Source: Actinomycetes bacterium
Lineage (GTDB): Bacteria; Actinomycetota; Coriobacteriia; WRKU01; WQUG01
Direction of reading: 5' to 3'
Assembly (NCBI GenBank): GCA_031268615.1
Contig: JAIRWZ010000124.1
Span: 1 to 8,223 of the forward strand
DNA: 8,223 bases
The notes under the pieces are model-generated. The model was not told where the DNA came from. It searched no databases and was given only the letters and a program-made list of their open reading frames with translations. Within the stretch, counting starts at the first letter, position 1; every line of letters begins with the position of its first letter. Positions 1 to 5,209 of this stretch are shown in pieces. Both the position numbers and the translations under genes were made by a program.

Positions 1-557
1 TGGAGGGTTCGGGGAATCACATTAACAGTGGCCCTCAAAACGACGTTGCCTGTCTCATGGCAAGAGGTGCAGCTGCGTTTCTCATGTGCCGCAAAGCTCA
101 AGTCCGCCGCATGCACCGTTGATTTATGACAAGCCAGACAGTACCCGCGCGTCTGGGTCGTTAGTCCAAAGCTGACCCACAGCACAAGGGCGCTTGCGGC
201 AATAATGAGGAAGCGCGTCCATCCTCGCCCTGTTTTCACCTTTTGGAAAGGTTCTGCCGCCAGCTCTGTGGCCTGTTCTTCGCTCAGTTTGGTGAGGACC
301 TCGCCCTCTTCGTCAACCAGCGCGTACTGTTCCTTCTTATTGACGGACACCAGGACAAACATGACCACTGTGAGCAAAATGATAAACACCAACACCACCG
401 CAATGGCAACCAATAACATGAAAGTCAAGGGTGAAGAAGCTGGGTTTTTGATGGCTTCAGAAATAGTGGCCATCCTCTTGTCAAAGTCAGCCAAGGTCAA
501 TGAATTCAGGGAATCGCGCCACCACGACAGTGAAAAAATGTCTTTCAGAGAATTCAT
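1..557 (-). CDS. Membrane-anchored NapC/NirT-like c-type cytochrome (3' part missing)
   Basis: The reading frame runs leftward from an ATG at 557 and is open at the left edge, giving 185 visible codons. It has two membrane segments, at about residues 44-70 and 113-132, separated by a short acidic stretch. The second helix leads straight into CLACH (140-144), a lone His at 158 and CTSCH (163-167), then a VNVIPRT stretch. A membrane anchor followed at once by two CxxCH motifs about 20 residues apart with an intervening His resembles the entry domain of NapC/NirT/NrfH quinol dehydrogenases; that assignment rests on layout only. More hemes may follow beyond the edge. The start is well supported: AGGAGGT lies five bases upstream (569-563), and the ATG overlaps the upstream stop as ATGA, which points to translational coupling. 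The likely role is passing electrons between the membrane quinone pool and exported hemes; this is inferred. Confidence 0.88.
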   Translation of the reverse strand, partial: MNSLKDIFSLSWWRDSLNSLTLADFDKRMATISEAIKNPASSPLTFMLLVAIAVVLVFIILLTVVMFVLVSVNKKEQYALVDEEGEVLTKLSEEQATELAAEPFQKVKTGRGWTRFLIIAASALVLWVSFGLTTQTRGYCLACHKSTVHAADLSFAAHEKRSCTSCHETGNVVLRATVNVIPRTL

Positions 558-1591
558 CGCGCACCTCCTGGGTGTGCGTGGCCGGCATGACAGTTAGAGC
601 AGTCCGTTTCCTTATGACAGTTCAGACAAAGCTCACGTGACAGAGCGCCTTGCTGAATGCGCGAAGAATGTGCTTTCAGGAACCCTTTGGGGTGTGGCAT
701 GGGCAAACCGTGACAGCTATCGCACATCTTCGTATCCTTGTGGCAGGTGCCGCATTTGTTGCCCCCTGCGGCGGTTGCGGCAGATCCGTGCTGCGCAATA
801 ATGTAGGAGTCATGGGGCACCAGTGGCCCATGACAGCTGCGGCAATCTTCGGTCTTGTGGCAAGAGGCGCAGGTTGTCGTATCACCCAGGCCATGTTTCT
901 CTTTCCAATCCGCGCCGTGCGTCATCGAAAAAATCGAGGTCACACCCACCTGCGCGCTCTCTTGATCGGTCTGTTCGTCACTTGAAACGCGGTCGAGACT
1001 CGCCGATTCAGAGAGCGTAGTTACCTGCGGCGACTGCGGCGTGACGGAACCAATGTGGCAGGATTCACATTGTGCCGTAAACACCTGCTTTTGCCCATGG
1101 CAGCGTACGCATTGTTCCATAGATATCGTTTTCATCCAAGGAGCCGCAACCTCGTGAGCGGTCACACCATGACAGCTGACGCACTGCAATTCTTTGGCGC
1201 AGGTCGCGTGCGATATCCGCAAGCCATTCGCCTCAACCTGCTGGTCAGAGACAAGCGACTGATGGCAGCTTTCACACACCTGATTCGACACCGCAACGGT
1301 CGCGTCTCCCAGGGGTATCACCTGCAATACCATGCCATACATGACGCGCTGGCTCATGGCAAGTCTCTCAATCGTGCCGCCCGCCTGATGGCAACGCTTA
1401 CACGCAAGACTGCGATGCGCACCCTCCGCCTGAGTCGTCGTCTGATTTTGATGACAGCTCTCGCAGTTTGGGGTCCAAACACTGGCCGTCAGCGCCGGGA
1501 GCGCCAGCGCCGCCGCGATAACGATGACGGCAATTCCCAGTATCTGGGGAAGACGACCTTGTTTATTCGATACCTTTGCCAAGGTTTCCAT
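554..1591 (-). CDS. Dodecaheme c-type cytochrome, membrane-anchored or secreted
   Basis: From the ATG at 1591 the protein has 345 residues. One hydrophobic segment (about 14-39) acts as signal or anchor, followed by twelve CxxCH motifs, so twelve c-type hemes are predicted. The first cysteines are at about 43, 64, 106, 137, 161, 175, 241, 250, 280, 290, 322 and 331. The first pair, with a His between them, resembles the NapC/NirT entry layout also seen in the neighbouring cytochrome. A Ser/Gln/Thr-rich linker (about 180-240) separates six N-terminal hemes from six C-terminal hemes. The C-terminal six form three successive modules of CxxCHK, a short gap, then CxxCH, the first two continuing into a Pro-His segment. 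An extra Cys at about 131 is outside any motif. The role is probably electron transfer across or outside the membrane; substrate unknown. The frame stays open to an ATG at 1654. GGAGG abuts the 1591 ATG with no spacer, so a TTG at 1582, nine bases after it, is a serious alternative start. Confidence 0.9.
   Translation of the reverse strand: METLAKVSNKQGRLPQILGIAVIVIAAALALPALTASVWTPNCESCHQNQTTTQAEGAHRSLACKRCHQAGGTIERLAMSQRVMYGMVLQVIPLGDATVAVSNQVCESCHQSLVSDQQVEANGLRISHATCAKELQCVSCHGVTAHEVAAPWMKTISMEQCVRCHGQKQVFTAQCESCHIGSVTPQSPQVTTLSESASLDRVSSDEQTDQESAQVGVTSIFSMTHGADWKEKHGLGDTTTCASCHKTEDCRSCHGPLVPHDSYIIAQHGSAATAAGGNKCGTCHKDTKMCDSCHGLPMPHPKGFLKAHSSRIQQGALSRELCLNCHKETDCSNCHAGHAHPGGAR
563..569 (-). 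promoter_or_regulatory. Strong Shine-Dalgarno for the two-helix membrane cytochrome
   Basis: AGGAGGT on the minus strand, five bases before the ATG at 557. It lies inside the last codons of the upstream dodecaheme gene and, with the ATGA overlap, fixes the start of the downstream cytochrome. Confidence 0.85.
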
Positions 1592-2945
1592 CCTCCGCGG
1601 CAGATGAATCCGCATCCAATACATCACTGTGTGCCAAAGCCTCCGGATCGGCATTGGCCAGCTCTTCGCGCTGTTGACGACGCTTAGTCAAAATACGCGA
1701 GACTACATAGGCGGCAATCAAAATCAGAATAATGATAAGCGGAATACAACAGGCGCGCAGCAAGTCAGCGAGACGACGCTGCAAACCGCCAAGGCCGGAA
1801 GCGGAGGAGCCATCCAACGCAAAAATCTGAACACGACCCAAGGTAGCTTCAGCCGCCAGATAGGAATCCTGTCTGCGATTATAGGCTACACCAGACGGAT
1901 AGCTGAACTTGCCATCCTCTCGACCATAATTGCCCCACTTTTTCAAAAAATGCCCATCTTCGGGACTGAATGCCGCTACGGTAAAGTCAAACATGTCAAT
2001 GACTACAATACGGCCCGCGTCGTCAATGCAGACCGATTGGGGCAGCTGCAAGCCAGCCGGATATTTCTTCTTCAGTTCTTCCTCGTCCTGTCCACGGCTA
2101 CCGGTCATCCCCTGGTTTCCCGGATAAGCAATCTGAACCATCCAGACCTTGTCGCCCGCCTCATCATACTTTGACAGACGCCCGTTATACGAATCGACGA
2201 CGTAGACGTTGTTGTCACTGTCCAAAGCCAGGCCACTGACCAAATCGAAGTCATCCTCGCCGGTCCCTTGCTCACCTAATTTGCCTATATAGCTTCCGTC
2301 CAGCTTAAACGCCGCAAAGCCACCGCGGCTGCCCACAACCAGCATATCGTTACTGGCGGCAATCGCCTGTGGCTCGTCAATATTGAGGGTATACTGCGGA
2401 TTAAAGTTTGCGTCAAACACACGCACCAAGTCGTAGGTTTGCTCCCCCACAATAATCCAGCCGTTAGGGGCCACCGCCATACGGGTTGGATAGTTGAATA
2501 CATCTCCATTGGCATCCTGGGTCACCAGCTGCTTGAAAGACCCATTCATGTAGTACTCAATCAGGCGGAAATGGTTCGCGTCAGTTACCCAGAAACTCTG
2601 CCCATCCGGAGACACCGCCACGTCAGACGGATGCATCAGCTCATCAGGCGCCTCGCCGAAACCATAGACCGACCTAATCCATGTAATATCATTTTCTTCA
2701 GTCTTTGCGATGTTGCCGCCACCGGGTCGCAGAAAGGCATACAACAGGCCGCAGGCCAAGAACAACAGAATAATCAAAACGATTAGCACAACAGTCAATA
2801 TCGCGCGCATGCGGCTGACCGCTTTAGGGTTTTCTTCTTCACGAGTGGCCTGAACTTTGAGTTCGGGTGTCTTTGGTGTTTCTGGTGTTTCTGGTGTTTC
2901 TGGTGTTTCGGTCATCGTATCGGACTCGGTTGCCTTATCAGACAT
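1563..2945 (-). CDS. NHL-type beta-propeller protein with N- and C-terminal membrane helices
   Basis: 460 residues. The N-terminal 45 residues are polar, with TPE-type repeats at 13-28. A transmembrane helix follows at about 47-72, then a soluble region (85-378) of repeated strands in the NHL/six-bladed propeller style: HPSDVAVSPDG, YPTRMAVAPNG, LVSGLALDSDNNVYVVD, LPQSVCIDDAGRIVVID and YPSGVAYNRR. A second helix lies at about 399-416, followed by a basic then acidic tail. With both ends probably cytoplasmic, the propeller would sit outside the membrane. NHL propellers usually act as binding scaffolds, so a role in docking or assembling the cytochromes encoded next is reasonable but inferred. 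I see no CxxCH, so it is not itself a c-type cytochrome. The ATG at 2945 directly follows the upstream stop (TAAATG) and is preceded by AAAGGGGA. The 3' end overlaps the cytochrome gene. Confidence 0.88.
   Translation of the reverse strand: MSDKATESDTMTETPETPETPETPKTPELKVQATREEENPKAVSRMRAILTVVLIVLIILLFLACGLLYAFLRPGGGNIAKTEENDITWIRSVYGFGEAPDELMHPSDVAVSPDGQSFWVTDANHFRLIEYYMNGSFKQLVTQDANGDVFNYPTRMAVAPNGWIIVGEQTYDLVRVFDANFNPQYTLNIDEPQAIAASNDMLVVGSRGGFAAFKLDGSYIGKLGEQGTGEDDFDLVSGLALDSDNNVYVVDSYNGRLSKYDEAGDKVWMVQIAYPGNQGMTGSRGQDEEELKKKYPAGLQLPQSVCIDDAGRIVVIDMFDFTVAAFSPEDGHFLKKWGNYGREDGKFSYPSGVAYNRRQDSYLAAEATLGRVQIFALDGSSASGLGGLQRRLADLLRACCIPLIIILILIAAYVVSRILTKRRQQREELANADPEALAHSDVLDADSSAAEDGNLGKGIE
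1592..1596 (-). promoter_or_regulatory. Shine-Dalgarno that leaves the dodecaheme start ambiguous
   Basis: GGAGG on the minus strand touches the ATG at 1591 without a spacer, which is poor geometry. The in-frame TTG at 1582-1580 would sit nine bases downstream, an ordinary distance. The site lies within the 3' end of the beta-propeller gene, so either start overlaps that gene. Confidence 0.5.
2866..2910 (-). repeat. Five tandem 9-base units encoding Thr-Pro-Glu-type repeats
   Basis: On the plus strand the unit is GGTGTTTCT: one diverged copy (GGTGTCTTT), three perfect copies and one copy ending in G. Read on the minus strand it encodes repeated TPE triplets in the cytoplasmic N-terminus of the propeller protein. 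Because the unit is a multiple of three, copy-number change would keep the frame. Confidence 0.9.
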
Positions 2946-3680
2946 TTATTTCCCCTTTAACTGTGCCAAACCTGCCAAACCTTCTTCGTCGTCCGGCAGG
3001 AACTTCAGTCCCGCTTCAAAATCCTTCTTCGCGGCTTTTGTGTCGCCTTCTTCCAGCTCAATCTGCCCGCGACGTATCAGGGCGCTACCATCCTGCGGAT
3101 ATCCCTCAATAAAGATGCTCAAGTATTCCAGTTCTTTGTCCGCTTCCCCACGGTCAGCATAGATTTCTGAGAGCGCCAAAGCCGACGCGTAATAGTTTGC
3201 CGGCACGCCGTAGGCGCGCGCCCAGTTCGTGTTTTCTCCTTCGATGGAGAGCTCCTGCTCGTAGGCTTCCATCAGACGACTCATCACCTGCTCATATTGA
3301 GCAATCGCCTCATCAACCTTATTCTCTTTCATCAGCAAGTAAGCATCAGCGTAGTCCAAAGCCTGGGACCGCAAAACATCCAGCTTTGCATCCCGGGCCT
3401 GTTGCAAAACATCGCGAGCATCGGTCATTTTGCCCTGGTCAGCCAAGCGCATCACCAAATCGCCATAGTCTTGAGCGGTACCATTCACGCTAATATTGCG
3501 CCGCGCCTCACTCACATCTAAATCGTTGATTGTTTGGGGAGTCTTTTCAAAACTGACGACACCACCTAGCACCGCAAAAACACCGGTCAGTAGCGCGCCA
3601 ATGATAACCAATCCAATGGCCAGCAATAAAATCTGTATGACGCGGTCCGAGAATAAACTGCCTTTCTTTACAGAATCCAT
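2946..3680 (-). CDS. Membrane-anchored tetratricopeptide (TPR) repeat protein
   Basis: 244 residues and the first gene of the operon. A single transmembrane helix at about 14-41 is followed by helical repeats. TPR-like helix pairs are visible at about 69-100 (YGDLVMRLADQGKMTDARDV), 106-138 (ALDYADAYLLMKENKVDEAI), 163-197 (YYASALALSEIYADRGEADK) and 198-231 (ALIRRGQIELEEGDTKAAKK), each with the Gly/Ala and aromatic pattern of the family. No enzymatic motif is seen. TPR proteins mediate protein-protein contact; here the domain probably lies outside the membrane and may help assemble the propeller and cytochromes encoded downstream, by inference from the operon. The ATG at 3680 has GGAGG five bases upstream (3690-3686). 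The stop abuts the start of the propeller gene. Confidence 0.88.
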   Translation of the reverse strand: MDSVKKGSLFSDRVIQILLLAIGLVIIGALLTGVFAVLGGVVSFEKTPQTINDLDVSEARRNISVNGTAQDYGDLVMRLADQGKMTDARDVLQQARDAKLDVLRSQALDYADAYLLMKENKVDEAIAQYEQVMSRLMEAYEQELSIEGENTNWARAYGVPANYYASALALSEIYADRGEADKELEYLSIFIEGYPQDGSALIRRGQIELEEGDTKAAKKDFEAGLKFLPDDEEGLAGLAQLKGK

Positions 3681-3730
3681 GTACGCCTCCGCATATGACC
3701 TGCCCCCTCTGCATCAAAAATGCCCGCTCC

Positions 3731-3739
3731 AGTTTAGCA
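3731..3739 (-). promoter_or_regulatory. Candidate extended -10 promoter for the TPR/propeller/cytochrome operon
   Basis: On the minus strand TGCTAAACT fits an extended -10 (TGn followed by TAAACT, four of six matches to TATAAT). Transcription would start near 3724, leaving a leader of about 45 bases before the ATG at 3680. No good -35 box was found at the usual spacing, so the call depends on the extended motif and its position in the divergent gap. Confidence 0.35.
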
Positions 3740-3783
3740 CAAAACGGCGCACTACCGTCCAGTCACGTATTCTCTCAATATTG

Positions 3784-3789
3784 TAAACT
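3784..3789 (+). promoter_or_regulatory. Weak -10 candidate for the FKBP lipoprotein gene
   Basis: TAAACT on the plus strand, the same hexamer used by the opposing candidate promoter in this 146-base divergent gap. It would give a leader of about 30 bases that contains the ribosome binding site. An 8-base palindrome, CAATATTG (3776-3783), lies directly upstream. No -35 box is recognisable. Confidence 0.22.
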
Positions 3790-3810
3790 AATGGAACGAA
3801 CTATGTTATG

Positions 3811-3818
3811 AGGAGGAG
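3811..3818 (+). promoter_or_regulatory. Shine-Dalgarno of the FKBP lipoprotein gene
   Basis: AGGAGGAG, eight bases before the ATG at 3827. It is among the strongest ribosome binding sites in the window and settles the start. Confidence 0.85.
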
Positions 3819-3826
3819 ACGCGAAG

Positions 3827-4351
3827 ATGAAAAAAGTACTACCGATAATTCTTTGCCTATGTCTGGTCATGGTAGGCGCAGGAATAACTGGCTGTCAGCG
3901 CAGCGACAACATCGAAGATGAAGTCAAGGCCGCATTGGACAAAAAAGCTGAAGAAGCCCAGCAAGCTGAAGAAGCAAAGAAAGCGGCGGCGGAAGAGGCC
4001 GCTCTCTATGAAGTAGATGAGTTGACCATTGAGGACACACAAAAGGGCAAGGGGCGTAAGGTGCGCGAAGGCGACACCGTTACCGTCGATTTTACGGGCA
4101 TGTATCGTGATGGCTTTGTGTACACAACTGCCAACATGGAAGGTGGACCGGCAGTTTTCACAGTCGGCAAGCACGAGGTGCTGGAAGGTTGGGAGCTGGG
4201 GGTCATCGGCATGCAGGTGGGTGGCAAACGTACGGTGAAAGTACCCCCTGAGCTGGGCTATGGTGAGAACGTTCCCCACGCCACCATTCCCCCCGGAGAG
4301 ACACTAATCTACGATTTCACCTTGCTGAAAGTGGTACCCGGAAAGAAGTAG
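3827..4351 (+). CDS. FKBP-type peptidyl-prolyl cis-trans isomerase lipoprotein
   Basis: 174 residues. A lipoprotein signal peptide ends in the lipobox ITGC, with Cys23 as the predicted lipidated residue. Residues 29-60 are an Ala/Glu/Lys-rich, probably helical or coiled-coil spacer. The FKBP domain covers about 64-171, with VTVDFTGM, VLEGWELGVIGMQVGGKR, PPELGYG and IPPGETLIYDFTLLKV. FKBPs catalyse prolyl isomerisation and can act as chaperones; this one should work outside the cytoplasmic membrane. By alignment to human FKBP12, Trp59, Tyr82, Ile91 and Phe99 are kept (122, 145, 154, 164), but Tyr26 is Phe89, Phe36 is Tyr99, Asp37 is Thr100 and Phe46 is Ala109, so catalysis may be reduced. It is divergent from the cytochrome operon and may help fold exported proteins; that link is inferred. 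The family call is secure. Confidence 0.95.
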   Translation: MKKVLPIILCLCLVMVGAGITGCQRSDNIEDEVKAALDKKAEEAQQAEEAKKAAAEEAALYEVDELTIEDTQKGKGRKVREGDTVTVDFTGMYRDGFVYTTANMEGGPAVFTVGKHEVLEGWELGVIGMQVGGKRTVKVPPELGYGENVPHATIPPGETLIYDFTLLKVVPGKK

Positions 4352-4370
4352 TCGCAAGACCTGCCAGTTA

Positions 4371-5117
4371 TTATGCGCTTTTTCGAACGGCGGCGCAGAC
4401 CAACACCTCGTAGTCGGCAACGCGAGGCTTCAGTTCACGTGCGTCTATCTGCTCGAGCGGAATGCCTTCCAACCCACAGAGCGCACTGAAGGCATTGCCA
4501 TAGGCGGTCACCTCAACACTGCCCGTTGGCGGGGGGAAAGCCGCCGTCAACAGTTCCCGCAAGCCCCGCGAAGTGAAACGCCAGCGATCCCCAAAGCGGT
4601 CATCATCCCAACGACTAATCTGGCTGATACAGGGCACGGCAATCAGCGCCGTGCCACCTGGCGCCAGGATACGTGCCAGTTCGCGCAAGGCTGCCCCCAC
4701 ATCGGGCAGGTATTGCAACACGTGAGGCAGCAGCACACAGTCAACAGAGCCGTCGGCAAGGTCAGGGCAGGCGGTCAGGTCTCCCCGGATGACATCGGGG
4801 TCGTCACGCAACTGTTCGTCGGCAGCGTGGGTCAGCACGATGGACGTACTCACTTCGTGGGCTCCGAAACGAAGGGTGTAATCACGTCCGCCGATTTCGA
4901 GTACGCGGCCAGCGATTGCATCGGCATGCGCGGCCAGAAACTGGTCCAGATAATAGCGGTCAACCGGTGTGCCGGCTGCCCAACCAAAGTCCGGATTAAC
5001 CGGTTCGGGGCTGCGAAACGAGCCGAATCGGGGCAAGCGGCGGCGCAGCCTGTTGTGTATTCTGGCGAGGTTCATGTATCCAATTTCTGTCGGTTCTGAC
5101 AATTCTCCTTCTGACAT
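4371..5117 (-). CDS. SAM-dependent class I methyltransferase of a glycan cluster
   Basis: 248 residues. The Rossmann-fold core includes motif I VLEIGGR (72-78), RGDL (111-114), the strand DCVLLPHVLQYLPD (126-139) and ILAPGG (150-155), followed by PCISQISRWDDDRFGDRWRFT (a segment at 162-182). The lead-in PVDRYYLDQFL (51-61) before motif I and the GDRWRFT segment match a Methyltransf_11-type family often found beside glycosyltransferases in polysaccharide loci; this comes from memory of the family. It probably methylates a sugar or a lipid-linked glycan, acceptor unknown. The first ATG (5117) has only a weak GAGAAG upstream. An ATG at 5075 (residue 15, MNLARIHN) is an alternative, also with a weak site. 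The gene is convergent with the FKBP gene, 19 bases apart with no visible hairpin terminator, and divergent from the flippase. Confidence 0.88.
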   Translation of the reverse strand: MSEGELSEPTEIGYMNLARIHNRLRRRLPRFGSFRSPEPVNPDFGWAAGTPVDRYYLDQFLAAHADAIAGRVLEIGGRDYTLRFGAHEVSTSIVLTHAADEQLRDDPDVIRGDLTACPDLADGSVDCVLLPHVLQYLPDVGAALRELARILAPGGTALIAVPCISQISRWDDDRFGDRWRFTSRGLRELLTAAFPPPTGSVEVTAYGNAFSALCGLEGIPLEQIDARELKPRVADYEVLVCAAVRKSA

Positions 5118-5131
5118 CGCTTCTCTGTCGA

Positions 5132-5158
5132 TTCAAAATCCGTGGTTCAAAATCCGTG
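5132..5158. repeat. Two tandem 13-base repeats in the methyltransferase/flippase gap
   Basis: TTCAAAATCCGTG occurs at 5132-5144 and again at 5146-5158, with one base between (period 14). The copies are identical. They lie in the presumed leader of the methyltransferase mRNA and upstream of the flippase ATG. The function is unknown. Confidence 0.85.
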
Positions 5159-5193
5159 CCTGAAGGCGCATCGTCGGTCGGAAAAGCAGCTTT

Positions 5194-5202
5194 AGTATAT
5201 CA
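5194..5202 (-). promoter_or_regulatory. Candidate extended -10 promoter for the methyltransferase gene
   Basis: On the minus strand TGATATACT is a TGn extension plus TATACT, five of six matches to TATAAT. Transcription would begin near 5187, leaving a leader of about 70 bases that carries the tandem 13-base repeats. There is no clear -35 at 17 bases, which an extended -10 can tolerate. Confidence 0.42.
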
Positions 5203-5209
5203 TGGTGGC

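Noticed and set aside
1055..1687. A 210-codon open frame on the plus strand
   Set aside because: It lies opposite the dodecaheme gene; the minus frame has twelve CxxCH motifs and explains the region. The plus product has no recognisable domain.
4352..4370. Bidirectional terminator between the FKBP and methyltransferase genes
   Set aside because: The gap is 19 bases and shows no stem with a T-run; the nearby TTTTT lies inside the methyltransferase gene without a matching hairpin.
5132..5160. tRNA-like sequence (GGTTCAAAATCC resembles a T-arm)
   Set aside because: There is no cloverleaf, acceptor stem or CCA end around it; the match is one base too long and comes from the 13-base tandem repeat.
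5156..5209. GTG start for the flippase
   Set aside because: No ribosome binding site, and the extra 18 residues are unlike flippase N-termini. The ATG at 5210 is preferred but not proven.
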